Part shown: positions 1 to 12,562 of the stretch, piece after piece
Layout of the letters: each line of letters begins with the position of its first letter
Numbering within the stretch: position 1 is the first letter of the stretch
Assembly (NCBI GenBank): GCA_029817715.1
Contig: JARUPY010000190.1
Coordinates: 806,001 to 870,000, forward strand
DNA from: Melastoma dodecandrum
Taxonomy: Eukaryota > Streptophyta > Magnoliopsida > Myrtales > Melastomataceae
Direction: 5' to 3'
Length of the DNA: 64,000 bases
Notes under the pieces: generated by a model
The model's database searches: none
What the model was told of the DNA's origin: nothing
The model's input: the letters and a program-made list of their open reading frames with translations, nothing else
Made by a program: the position numbers and the translations under genes

Positions 1-3000
1 TCCTCTCAAGTTTGATAGGTCTAGGATTTCACCCGCGAAACCACACTCGTAGACCTCTAATTCCTCCAAGCGCTCCATACTCTCGATCCCAGAAAAGTCA
101 ACGCATTCACATCTCCTCAGATGTAAGTAGCAAAGATTCGTCAACGATCCTAAATTGGACAACTTGATAGAACAAATCATATTCCCCATATTATCTCGTC
201 CATCCAGCGAAGTCCCACTCTGCATTGACTGCCCACAACGCCAGAGTGACAATCTACGCAAGGACGAAGGAAGCAGCGATGCGGATGAAATGTCCCAATA
301 ACTCAGATAGAGATCCTGCAGCCAGGACGTGAAACCCAAATTAGTAGAAAGAATACCACCGATATCCAAACTTAATTTCTGCAACCCATATAGCATCTCT
401 ATCCCCTCTACGTCCTCAGCGAGACGACCTAAATTCAGCGATCAGAGTCTGGCGAGTCTAGAAAGATTTCATCTTGCAAGGTTTGGCACCTCTGACATTG
501 AAACTTTAAAAGAAATGAATAATTGAGAAATTTCCAATACCTCAAGGCTCTTTAGATTGCCGACCGAGGAAGGTAGCCTACCCTTGAGTATTTCCCACTC
601 CATAATGCCGGAAAACTGGGACAAACGGAGCACTTGTAGAGCTTTTGCAGATCCAAGCTCTTCTGGTAATCTTGTCGAGATCAAACAGTCTAATATAATC
701 AGGCGTTTAAGATACTCTAATACACCGATAGAACTGGAGATTTCTTCCAAATCCCAGCAATCGGAGAGATTAATTATCTCCAGCATAGGGAAACGAGAGA
801 GGTCGGGCAGTCTTGAAATACCCGCTTTCGAGATATCAAGTACTCTCAAATTACCCATTCTCTATTAAAACAAAAAAAACGAGTATCATCCCATGATTAG
901 TTAATGTTGATTTTCTGCTACATGAGATAAGGATGCAAGGGAAAGGAAATTAATACCAGGTTTCCCATTAAATTGTCAAACATTCCAGGCAACCGAAGCT
1001 CGAGAATGATGAGACTGTCTGTCATGATGAAAGAGGGAAAAGGTCCGCCACCGAACCACACATCCCAACGTAGCCACAATAGATTCGACGGGAAAATCCT
1101 AAACTTCCAACTAAAATCTGTTCCAATGCCTGTTAGGCAGAGAAACCTGAGATTGGTCATGCCCATCAATTCCTCCCCGGTAAAAGCTTCGAAAGTACCT
1201 TGCAGGTTAATGGCTAAAACTTGATCGGTGCCCTAGTAGGAAAACATAAAGGAAATGAGGAAGCCAAAGAGAGATACCGAGTCCAATCCAATATATCAGG
1301 AAAACATTATTAATTATTATAATCAAATCACCTGCTTTTGGCGTACGACATCAAAGGCCAAATTAGGATCCCACAGCCTGCTGCGCTTGCCGGGGCTCTC
1401 TGAATTAACAATCGCCCTTCCCATCTCTCTAATTAAGTCATGCATCCAATATTTATCATTGACATTCGGCCAACGCACTTTGGTATCGTCTTCATCGACA
1501 TTCCATACCTTAATCAAAGATCTGTTTTGGAGGACATCCAATGCACTTTTAGGAAAAAAACCACAGGCTTCCCACATGTAACTCGCATACCCCTTCGGCA
1601 TCACAGAATCGTTGAAACATACAATGTCCAGAAAAATTTGCTTCTCACTCTCGTCTAAGTCATCGTAGCTGATCCGCAGCTTACTCAAGACGTCTTTGTG
1701 AGGCACTCGCTCCAGCTTTTCCAATGTATATTCCCATTTACTCTTTTCCTTTCCGAATAAGTGCCCTCCGATCACCTCCAAAGCTAAGGGAAGGCTTCCG
1801 GATATACGAATAACCCGCATAGATAGATCACCAAAGTCATCTGGAGGTCCCTCTCCACCAAATGCGTGCCAAATGAAGAGTTGCAGAGCATGATCATCGC
1901 TCATACCCTCCACGTCATAAGCAGTATCACTAGGTCTCATAAGGCCCTCGCAAACGCTCTTATCCCTCGTCGTGACGAAAATTATTGTTCCCGAATAGAA
2001 GAAATCGAAATTTCCAACCAACTTTTTGAGCTGACTACTCTCGCTGACATCATCAAAAATGATAAGGACCCTTCTGTTGCGGAGCCTTCTTTGGATCTCT
2101 TTAATTCCATCGCTAGAGTCACCAATTTCTCCATCCGATTTGCCGAAGATATCCCTCAATAGTTTCTTTTGCAACCTTTCAACACTCCCCACACCAGTCG
2201 ACAGGGATTCTCGCACATCGGCAAGGAAGCTGCAACCATCGAATCGGGAATAGATTCTGTTGAAGATGACATTCGCCAACGTTGTCTTCCCAATACCCCC
2301 CATGCCGTGCACCATCACAACATGTGGTTCAACGCGAGAACTCAAATTCAACATGCCAATTACATCCTCCGCGCGATCATCAATCCCTACGAGATGATCC
2401 GGCAAAATCCTATCTTTGATGTTCAGCTTGTTTAGAATATCCACAACCACAGCACTAACAAACTGGCCCATCCTGCCCGAAATCAAATGGAGATCAAGTT
2501 GCTCAAAAAACTGCCGACAAACAACATGAAAAAGCTCAACGGAAACAACAGCTGTTGAAATATCCGAAATGACATAAATAATTATATAAAAAAGAGATAG
2601 GTTCAAGATGATGAGTTATCTACCCCTTATCTCCTTTGTATTCCTCACCACGGATACGTCCAACCTTCTTCAGAGCTTCCTCCCACAATTTCACATCCTC
2701 TTCCTTGTATTTTTCTTTGTGCTTCTCGTGGGCGTCCCGGTACTGATCGGTTTGCAGCTTCACGTCCCTGGGGCTTACATCGTAGAAGATGGGCAAGATG
2801 ACTTTCCTAGAGGCTGGGTCCCTACGGCAGTTCACCATCATGGCGAGTTCTCGGAGGCACCACGCGCTTGATGCGTAGCTTTTAGAGAAGACAACAACGT
2901 AGATCCTAGAGTCCAGGACAGCTCGACGGAGCTCATCCCCGATCGCTTCGCCGCGACGGACCCCCTCCGTGTCCCTGAACACGCGTATCCCCTTTTCCGT

Positions 3001-3120
3001 CATGGTCACACAAAGGACGTCGGTGATGTTGTACCGGGTGTCAGGTCCCCTGAAGCTAACGAACACATCGTAAGCAGATCCGTCTTCAACGTCACTGTAT
3101 CCCCCGCTTCCCTCTTTCTT
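1..3120 (-). pseudogene. TIR-NBS-LRR (TNL) disease-resistance gene, L6-like, broken by two in-frame stops; 3' end outside window
   Basis: A cytoplasmic NLR immune receptor read on the minus strand. Inferred exons are TIR about 3110-2649 (VFVSFRGPDTR), NB-ARC 2551-1332 (P-loop GMGGIGKTT, kinase-2 LIIFDDV, GLPL-like GSLPLALEV, MHD-region YWMHDLI), a linker/first LRR exon 1232-957, and an LRR exon from 861 to beyond the left edge. Exon phases fit (1, 0, 0). No ATG was found in the open frame upstream of the TIR, so the start is unresolved. In the LRR exon two TGA codons (471-469 and 444-442) interrupt a frame that otherwise keeps coding LRRs up to position 1. As read, the protein would stop after the first LRRs. 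It is therefore a recent pseudogene or encodes a truncated TNL; sequencing error is the alternative. The TIR-NBS-LRR order and motifs are diagnostic. Confidence 0.9.
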
Positions 3121-3411
3121 TCTTCTCTTCCTATTCTTCTTTTCTTTCTGTCTTCTCCTCTGTCTCCCCTCACCCCCCGTTCTTTCTTTTATAAATTTTT
3201 TTTTTTTTGTTTTATTTAATGTCAGATAACTAACCGCCCTCCGTTCCTTCCCCTTTCCTTATGTTGCTTAGTGTCCATTAATAATGACTTGGGTCCCACC
3301 ATTTTTTTTTTGTTCTAATCTAAATCGTGGCCAATGATCGAGGTCGTTTCCCATTTGTTCAACAACATTTGACAACATAAGTACAATTTCAAAATGTTTT
3401 TATCATTACAG
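3121..3411. other. Intergenic, CT-rich then AT-rich
   Basis: Pyrimidine-rich (3110-3180) then poly-T stretches. It separates the TNL 5' end from the Mutator-like unit. No gene is visible. I looked here for the left terminal inverted repeat of the following element and could not define one. Confidence 0.5.
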
Positions 3412-6400
3412 TTATGACCCTGGAGAAGGTGGAATTGAAGGCAACACACCAGCTTCGGCTCAAAAGGGGAAGGCGAAGGGTGTCCGAAAACCAAAGGTAA
3501 TGATGATGACCATTTATTGTGAGTGTTGGCAGTATTCATGATTCTATTACTGAGGTGTTCGCGGATATATTGTTACAGAATTATCTTTATACAAGGTGTA
3601 GTCCGCCAAAGTTGTTAGCTGTGCTGAATACATTTAACGATGCCAAGAGGGCTGCGCTTTCTGACCTAGGATTTGAAGGGCTACTGCATCTGGCAAGTCG
3701 ACAAGTTCATCACAACGCCTTGAAGTGTCTTCTGAAGTTGTTCGACCCCGTTAAGAGGGTTATGGTCATCGACGGTGTGGAACATCGAATGCTCTCTTCG
3801 GATGTGGAGGCGGTGTTTGGCGTTCCGGCTACGAAAGTCGGTGTCCCGTTTAGCGGACACATGGACACGTCCATGAGGAGTTGAAAACGCATCTGAAGAG
3901 GGGTAAGATTTCTCTTAAGTCCGTGGAAAGCAGCATGATGAGAAGAGAGCAGGCCGACGACGTATGGAAAGTGGAGGTATACTAGGATCCTATTTATGCC
4001 CCACGACGGCATTCGACATCGACAAGGAGTACCTACTCGCGACACACGACGTCGGCTCCATTTGCAAGTTTGACTGGGCCACTCATGTGGTCGATACTCT
4101 ATGTAGCCAAGTGAGGGCCTTCAAAGGTCATCACGCAAAGTATATAGGAGGCTGTGTGCATCTCCTGCTGGTGAGAATGTTTAGGTTTATCTAGCTGTGT
4201 GTGTTGCTTATTCATTGTATTTAGGTTGTAATTATTAATGTCAACAAGTGATTGTTTTGATGATACTGTTTTTAATCCACCAGATGTTTTACGCTTGCAA
4301 GAAGTCATTGGAGGAGAGCACGTCAAGAACTGCGAGCAGGAGTACTCCTTTGTGCCAGGATTGGGACGATGACCGGCTGAAGGCCATATTCCGAGTTGCA
4401 AATGCTGATCTTGCTGAACTTGTACGATTTTCCCGCCTACTGCATGTGTACTTGTGTAATTTTGACATGTCGTCGGGTCATATTCTGATTGTGTCCCTAT
4501 ATAGGAATCCCGCGAGGTTGAAAGTAACGCCGACGAAGAAGTGGACCCTGCGACCCAATGTGGGCAGACGGATGTGGTGCTGCGTCGTCTAAAGGTAACC
4601 TTCATTTCATGGTGTGGTTTGTATGTGTTTATCATTTGGTTTATCTAGCTGATTTTCAATTACTGATTATCGGCATTATATTCTAAGCAGAACGTGGAAC
4701 TTTCTGTTATGAGACTCCACGCTACTAATGAGCACATCGTCCGCAAATTGGGATTTATTCTCAGAGAACTTAGACGAGAAAGACCTCGAGAAGGTCATCC
4801 CGTTATGCAAGAAGATCGTGGTAAGTCTCAGGAGAAGGTGGTAGGAGGCGAAAAGGAAGATCATGCATCCGAGGGTGTTCATGAAGGAGTCACACGTAAA
4901 ATGGCTGATGTGAACCCGGCTGAACATGTGTCCAAGTCGATTTCTACACTATAGACTCCGGTGTGCCAGTCAGGGACTTCAGTATTCCTATTGTCGAGGT
5001 AGGCTCCAGTATGATGTCGGAGAAGAGCTTGGCCCCGTATCATCCTCCTCAGATGCAACATAATTTGCCAGAAGGTTCCGATGAATACTCCGACCCGCGT
5101 GAAGCACAACTTGCGCGAGCTCTGAATAAACTATCTGCAATGATGGATCCTTCGGATGCTGTTAGGTGTAACATTGCGTCTCAATCTGACTTGAGCCTAA
5201 CTAAATCCGAGGAGGGTGTGAAGTCGCTGCTGCAATGGAACAAAGGAAAGGAGAAGGTAGTGCAAGAAGCCGCACTGAATGAGGAAGGCACGGGAACACC
5301 CACAGGAACAGCAGAGGAGAAGGATTTGATAGGAGAAGAATTTCGTGCAGCAGCTGATATTGTTCCTACCACTAAAGTGAATGACGATGCAGAGCATCCC
5401 ATGGATGATGATCCGGAAGTGGTTGGACAAGCGGTTCAAGTGCATTTGAAGGTGATGTTTGATCAAATTTTTGTTGTTAAGTCAGTTGATTACTTTGACA
5501 TTTATGTAACCTACACTATGTATCACAGGAAAGTGGGTCATCGACAACGGCTGTCTTCAATAGAAAGACCACGCGTCGTACGGCAGACAGGAAGCCGTCC
5601 TCATTTAACCGTAGTCCATTTGTCCCGCCTAAGCCGGTTCCAAGGACAAGAAAGCGTGGACGATCGTCCATCCCTGAGGTATAAATGGACTGCAGCATAC
5701 CCACTCCTCGTGACTCAACTGTGACCATCATGAGGATTAATAGGTTTATCGATTATTGTAATTTGTGATGATTAGGCACTACAAAAATACTTCCCAGTGG
5801 ATGTGCCCGTTAGTGAGCTGAAAACATTTTCACCGGCTCAATGGTGTGTCATTGAGTATGCTTGGAATGAGGACCGAGACAATAGGTTAGTGTCACTGTC
5901 TTCGGATATTGGGATATTGGGATGTTGTTTAAGTTTGGTGAACGTGTTGGCATGGATATTATTTGTTGCAGTGAATGTCTTTGTATGACCGAGTCCGCAC
6001 ACGTTAATAGGCATGCGATGCTATCTCTTTTGCCACGAAGATGGATCGACAGCGATGTAAGCTTACCTCTTTAATTATTATCCTTAAATTAGGAGTAACC
6101 CATAAGAGTGTATGCGCCACTATTCGTTGTTGCAGATTATAGACTCCCACGCCGTGATGCTTCAGAGTAGCATGGATCCCGAAAAGAGAAGGATTTGGTA
6201 CCTTCCAAGTTGGTTAGGGGTAAGTGCTCATAAACATGAATTTCCTCATCCTCCTTACGGTAGCCTGATCTAACCAAGAGCCGATCTCAGAATCTTGCAT
6301 CGACGCAGTATAGTGCTGCCAAAATGCCCATCATAACCAAAGCAAATGCCGCAGCCTTATATGCGCACTTCAAGTCTCACATTGGGAAGAACCAGGAAGT

Positions 6401-7285
6401 GCAATGGGTAAGCACCCCCTCCATGTAACTATCTTCGTCCCTATCTCCCGATAGTAAAGCATTTCGTAATGTACGTACAATGGCATGTTCTTCGTTTCTC
6501 AAAGTGAATGTGCGTTGCCCGTATGCAGATTTTCATACCGCTATGTGTCACGGAATCACATTGGGCATTACAGATTGTGTCATTCAGGACAGAAGAAGTC
6601 CTCATAATGAACACAATGTTCAAAAAACTGTCCAACGTCAGGGGTAGAGCACAACTTCATCATCGTGTAATAAAGCTTCTAAGCGTCGTTATGGAAGAGA
6701 ATCGTGTGAAATCCAAGGCAAAGGGGTATCAATTACCAGACATTTGCAGCTGGAAAATTAAATATCCGACCAGATGGCTGCCGGGAATGAGTATGTCAAA
6801 CGCCAGCTTCCCGATTACATTTTAAACATAATGAAGTGGTTGCAGCCGTTACACAAATTCCGTATTGCTGCGTCTGCAGGACCGAATGTGGAATATATGT
6901 CATGAAATTCATGACATTGGCTGAACCCCCATTACGTGCTGAGGAAGTGGTATGTGCATCAACTCATTCCTAGCATTACTGTCATACCCACAGTTCGCAT
7001 TATTAAGGGTACATCGTCCCACCTGTGTTAGAGTTGAGGCATGGGTGAATTCTGGATATGGTGTTTTCTCTTATATTTTCACTGACAGCTTTCATTAAAT
7101 GCCATACTGTATGTGCGGTTGAGAACGTAGGTATTGCTGACAGGTTGAGGCTCGTTGTGAGCATGATCAAATGGCCTGGTAATGAGGTTAAGAAAAGAGT
7201 ACAGCAGAAACTTAAAGATGATGCCAACAAGAAGAGTAAGAAGCCAGATAGCAGTGACGCTTCAACATGGGATGCAGGTCGATAG
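3412..7285 (+). pseudogene. Ulp1/C48 cysteine-protease-like cargo gene of a Mutator-like element (KI-MULE type), degenerate
   Basis: Multi-exon gene of the transposon-borne Ulp1-like family. The N-terminal plant-specific domain is read at about 3576-4171 (for example LGFEGLLHLASRQVHH and KYIGGCVHLLL), ending at a GTGAG donor. A charged, low-complexity middle follows (about 4505-5460). The peptidase part is at about 5797-6949: His in TESHWALQIVSF (CAT 6559-6561), then ECGIYVMKF with the nucleophile Cys at TGT 6887-6889. A C-terminal exon with a lysine-rich tail ends at 7285. The usual catalytic Asp, 17 residues after the His, is Asn here (AAC 6610-6612). Frame changes occur between 3885 and 3964 and between 6800 and 6880. 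Ulp1 enzymes deSUMOylate proteins, but this copy is probably inactive. It faces the FAR1-type transposase, as in other MULEs carrying Ulp1 cargo. Confidence 0.72.
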
Positions 7286-7547
7286 ACAAAGGACTGACCA
7301 CATGCATCCTATACATGGCAGTAGCATCAACTAACATTACCATATAGGTTACGTTGCAGTCAACTTGTGCCACACTTTCTGTAGCCCTTTCTTGTAATAG
7401 CTACCAACCTGGTCAAACGAAGTTGCAATATTGAAACATGTAGATTTTGTATTGGAAAAGTCTCTGTGTACATATGTACCTTTTGTAAGTGAATGAACAG
7501 GTTGTGGCTTTGTCCAAATACTGCAGTTATGCTGTCGAAATTTCCAA

Positions 7548-9644
7548 TTAAGGGTACATATTCCACTGACCATAAACGGAGTAATCTTCGCAACACATAT
7601 CCTCGCCTATTTCGGAAGAAGTTTCACTACATAGATTCGGCCGTTTCTCGTTATTGTTGCCCCGAGCATAACCCCGTTCAGAGGGACCCGTGCAAGTTTC
7701 TACATTCATACCGTGAAAGACATACTCTTTAAGCTGGTTACCGAAATTAAATGTGACGCGATCATCAATAGTTCTTACGCCTTCATTCTCCACACTACTA
7801 CTCTCCAACTCCAACGTTAGTGACAGAATCTTTTTTTGCAGCATCCGAAATGCGTTGTCTGATGAACAAGCAAGAAAACACATACACCGTCATGCGGTCA
7901 TCAGAATACCTTGTCGTAAACTATTGATGTCCACCCCGTATTCACAGCCAGATGCAACTTCAGGACTTGCACTTTTTGCTAACTTTGTCCACCTCTTATT
8001 GACTAGATGCTTTGGTATGGTGAAGAATCCTTCAATTTTCATCACGTGGAAGAGGTGTGCACACGGAAAACCAAATGTCTCATAATGTAAGCAGCTGCAG
8101 CTGAGTTGGACATTTCGTTTTGCAGATGACACTTGCACGCATCGACGCTCGCCGTCATAACACGAAAGACTATATACCCTCGCTATATTCCCGTCGACTA
8201 AATCTTCCACATAGAAACGAGCTTCCTTTTTCATTTCTGACTGAACTCTACGGAAAGAACTGAGGGTGTACAACTGACTTGCATCCTCCTCAAGTCGACG
8301 CAACATCGTACTTGGCCTGAATGCCTTATGCATTGATTTGAAGTCCTCTTCGTATTGCTTGTGACGAAGATCAGCCACTGCGCGCTCGAAATTGTTAACG
8401 AAGTCATGCAGTTTATGTTTGCTATCGACATATCCCTTCATGTAACGATGCGTTCGTTCGCATCGTTGAGTGCTTCTAAGTTCTACCCAGAAATGACCAT
8501 GAAGATACGTTTTGCCACCACATATGTCGGCATGCATAAATTTGTTGTAGCCATCTAGCGCTTATGGATCCTGTATGGCTCAGTAAAGACGACCACTCCT
8601 CTTCAACTTCCTCGCTTGGTCTACTGTTGTACATGAATGACAAAAGACGAGCTCGCCTGTACACGACAATTGATATTCCGACTAAAATGCTAGAGACATA
8701 ACCTATGCCTTGACAATGGCCATACTTCTCTCACTGAAGCAATCATCTCTTTGTCGGCGTCAATGACCACGCTGACCGGATGTTTGCCTCCCATTATCTG
8801 TGTACGAGTACGTAGGAGCCAAGTATAGTCCGCAATGGATTCATAACTCATCAAGGCAGACCCAAACACGGTAGTTTGATGGTGATGATTGACCCCGACG
8901 ATGATCACCATTTGCATTCCATAATTATTTGTCTTGAACGTTGAGTCTAGTGCTACGACATCGCCGAATGATTGGTAATCAGTGATTGAGGTACTGTCCG
9001 CCCAATATATGCGTGTCACTTCATTATTTTCCACATGTGATTGGAACGCCATACCACTGTCACTGTTCCTCCTACATAGGAGATATGCAAGGACTGAATC
9101 ACAACGACCAGCCACCCCAGCAGAGTCTTCCTTCAACTTCCAGTTATTTAGGTCCTTCAATAGGAAACCGGCACGTGAGTGTCCACCAGATGCGTGTACT
9201 ACTAGTCGCATAATATACACTGTCTAAAACCAACGTCAAGCATTCGACGGACAAATGTCATATCTTCGTCGCAAACTTGCCGTCATGATTGTGTTCCAAC
9301 TTAATTGTGATGAAATTCCATTGCCCATTAACCTCCACTCTCGCTTTAAAGAAACACTTGCAACCATTCTTCACAGATGCACGAACCCGACTTCTCGCTG
9401 TCGACATAGGAACATCGGAACACCCGCCTTCCCTTGAACAAACCCACTTTCTCATCACGCATTCACCGTTTCTTAATTTCTGCCGATCTCTTTTCCAAAC
9501 AGAAAACCCATGAACCATTGCATACATTTTAATGAACTCTTCAACTTCTTCGGCAGTACTAAAACACATATTCAACATCTGTTCTTCGTTCATATCACTG
9601 ATTATATTGAAGAAGTGTTGAACATCATGGTCACCTACATTCAC
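7548..9644 (-). pseudogene. FAR1/FRS-type Mutator-like transposase, degenerate
   Basis: Minus-strand order is right for FAR1-related transposases. A FAR1 DNA-binding domain (9644-9258; conserved Cys plus EHNHDG) is followed by the MULE transposase core (9220-8690; GDVVALDSTFKTNNYGMQM, VVIDADKEM, SRHRLC), a helical region (8664-7990) and a SWIM zinc finger (CSCLHYETFGFPCAHL near 8100). The coding frame shifts between FAR1 domain and core, and again near 8690 and 8500. An in-frame TGA lies at 7892-7890, after which the same frame stays open to 7548. FAR1-type proteins derive from such transposases and some became light-signalling regulators; the decay and the Ulp1-like neighbour argue for a dead transposon rather than a domesticated gene. 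Confidence 0.8.
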
Positions 9645-10089
9645 AGTAATGATGAAAGGTTATCAATACATTAGGGATGATGAATAATAAATGCAAGATC
9701 AACATCATGTTCTTCACCGAATCTCAACTTTTCCGCTTTCAATACACTTTTCATTTCTTCCCACCAACGACGACCCAAACCCGAAAACCAACACAATCCC
9801 AACCAGATGAACCAGCTACAGCCCAACAACACTCCCCTGTCGAACCAGCTGGGGCTGAAGAAGATGACTAGCAAATTCCAGCTGCTGGCGAAGAGGAGGG
9901 ACGATGCCGAAGACCTCGGACGATGCCCTCCGGCCGAAGATCTCGGAGAATGACTTGCGGAATGTCTCTGGGTTGAAGATGACGGCGAACTGAAGATCTG
10001 GGTAGCACCCGACCTGCAGCAGGAAATCGGGGACGATGTGTAGCCAGGAAACCCAAATCCAATGACAATTGCTTTACCAATATTATATT
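9645..10089. other. Upstream region of the FAR1-type transposase, no confident gene
   Basis: Short opposing open frames (for example 9677-9871 plus, 9868-10080 minus) show no recognisable domain. The stretch may hold the transposase 5' untranslated region. Confidence 0.3.
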
Positions 10090-10960
10090 AAATGCGGATG
10101 AGAGTGTCTAAACGTTAGTAAATTTTACGACTAATACACCTCATAATTAGTAATTACATTAGTAATATTTACGCAGTTCAACAGAATGAAAACAAAATTA
10201 GTAATATGTTTAGTAAATTAGTAACAAGTGTAGTAACCAGGGTAGAGAGGTAATTTCACAACATAAATAGGTTCGGTGTTAGGTTCGGGAACACTGTTCA
10301 AAGTAGTAAATTTGTTCGTAAACGACTTCATTTTTTAGTAACTGATTACTACTTTTTTAGTAAAAAGGACTCAAAATTAGTAAAAATTACTAAGAGGAAG
10401 AGTTTTTTACTAACAAAACCGCTAGAATTAGTAAACAGATACTACTTATCGCGTCATCCGTACAGTCCAAAGTAGTAAAATTTACTACCTTTTTTACTAA
10501 CATTGCGCTGACTTTACTACAACATTTCCGTTAGTAATGTCAACGCATATTTAGTAAAAAAAAGTATTAAATTTTACTCATTTTTTTACTACAACTGGTT
10601 TGACTTTACTAAAATACGAAAAAAATTCGTAAAGTCAACGCAGAAGTTGTAAAATAAGGAGTAAATTTTACTATTTTTTTTACTACATCTGCGTTGATGT
10701 TACTAATGGAAATGTTTTAGTAAAGTCAGCGCAGAAGTAGTAAAATTGAACTGCAATGAACAGTGAAAAAGTAGTAAAATTTACATAATTTTTTACTACA
10801 ATTGCGTTGATTTTACTAAAACTTGACCGAAAAGTAGTAAAATTTACTACTTTTTTTACTACTTTCGCGTTGACTTCGTTAGTAACGGTCAACTTTTAGT
10901 AAAATTTACTACTTTTCGTTAGTATTAATTAGTAAACTACGTAACGGTTACGTGCACGTA
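10090..10960. repeat. AT-rich array of TAGTAA/TTACTA palindromes
   Basis: About 870 bp filled with TAGTAA and its complement TTACTA. Perfect palindromes of the form GTAGTAAAATTTACTAC occur at 10472-10488 and 10834-10850, with a close relative near 10897. They alternate with GCGTTGAC / GTCAACGC blocks in both orientations (near 10507, 10540, 10637, 10690, 10727, 10804, 10867), giving many nested hairpins. The array lies immediately upstream of the FAR1-type transposase. I do not know its function; element-end or subterminal repeats are the simplest reading. Confidence 0.75.
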
Positions 10961-12078
10961 CCGTTAGCCGCTTCCGAAAGGGGAAGGGAGACATCGTGAT
11001 TGCCATCATGCTTTCCTCTACTTTACTTTCCTTTGAATTCGTTATTCATATGTCCTTTTCAGAAAATTTCCTTTTCCTATTAATTTTAATATATTAAAAA
11101 AAAGAAAAAACTAAATAAGTTTTGTTTCTTAAAATCCCCCCACCTTCCCCGTTTAAATTTAAAAATGCCATAACATAAGAAAATGAAATGGCGGGAGGGT
11201 GTGACCGCGGACCCCGCCAAAAAGGAGACCAGACGACCTCTGGCCGACCAGGTTTCCCCCAATCACGGGCGACTGATCTGACACACAGACTTTCGGCCAC
11301 GTGAACTGCCAATGAAAAATATTTTTGTATGAAGTAGCAGACAATTCACAGCTAATCCACGTGATTTGAGCATAAAATCGTCAATTAATATTTTTTATTG
11401 GTTCCATTTGTATTCACGTAAATATATTAAATATTAAATTTTATTTTTTTAAAAGATTCCTCTCTCGCACATACATCGACGAACGCCTTCTGTCATAGAT
11501 TTTGTGCCTCCAGATTACCGGGTAAGGCCGGTGTGCTGTGCCTTGACTCGGCCCACGCCGCTAACCGACAGCTACTCATCTGTCTTGATTGTCGAATAAA
11601 TTAAATAAATGAATGAAGATGTTCACCATCTCTTCAGTTGTTGTTTTGCGGGTCCGAGTCCTGTGATCGGAGGACTATTTGTCGTGCGGGAAGAAAAGGC
11701 TATCTATTTCTTTATTTCCTTTGGTGCGTAATTCTCCCTTAAAAATAAAATACCATTTTGATACAAAATGTGATTTCTCTCGAAAGGTGAAACCAAAAAC
11801 TTTAAAAGAAAGAGAGAGAGATGCCCTCCCTCCCACCACCCCCAGTTGGTATTTTGTCGTGTTGTTAGGGTAGATTTGACTGAGGTAGAGAACTGGATGG
11901 ACTCGATACAAGTTTTTTCCTTAAATATTAGGCTTGAAAAGTAACTGGAAGCCCATTGAGGTTCAACTAGTCAAGTCCGTTAAAGAAAGGAAGGAGCCCA
12001 TACGTCGTCCTGGTATCAGAACCATGGGGCATGAGTCTTTTTTGGCTCAATCGATGCCTCGTGGGGGTTTAGGGTTTT
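10961..12078. other. Intergenic, possible LTR-element debris
   Basis: No gene is recognisable. A TGGTATCAGAACC block near 12009-12021 resembles a methionine-tRNA primer-binding site, so part of this stretch could be an old retrotransposon LTR; no partner LTR was found. Confidence 0.3.
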
Positions 12079-12562
12079 ATAGTTATATTGCATGGCTAAA
12101 TTATTGGCCAAGATAATGGGAGTCCAGGTGTTAGTGTCGAAACGGATCACGTCGGAAATATTTGACAATAATACTCACAGGGTTTTTAGATGCGGTCGAC
12201 AGTAAGTAAAAGAAAAAGATTGAGTTGATCAAATGAAGACTTACAATAAGAGTAAAATGCTTTCAACCATGAAAAAATAATGTAAGGACGATGGTGCGAC
12301 TTTGCAAACTTGCTGCTGGACGCTGTATTACAGTTAAACATTCAGATTTCCTACCGTTAAAACCACTCGCGGCAACATCGATTTTAACAAAATCGCGAGG
12401 TTTGTATCCAAGTATTCTAAACCTGGACAGTGAAAGCATGTTTATCGTTGCTTCATTGTCTACTAAGACCCGACTCACCACGGTACCATCAAAGATAGTG
12501 GTGATGTACAAAGAATGCATGTGTTGCTTCATGCTATCAGATGGTTTCTTCAACTAATGAAG
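12079..12562. repeat. Tandem duplication, copy 1 (484 bp), carrying a gypsy protease fragment
   Basis: First of two directly adjacent 484-bp copies differing at 6 positions by my comparison. The minus strand (12553-12263) encodes an aspartic-protease-like piece of a Ty3/gypsy polyprotein (SRVLVDNEATINML then SGFNG). The active-site context DNE replaces the usual DNG. Confidence 0.9.

Noticed and set aside
3121..11000. Terminal inverted repeats of the first Mutator-like unit
   Set aside because: Short similarities (TTCCCCTTTCC near 3250 and 10980) are too weak to call ends.
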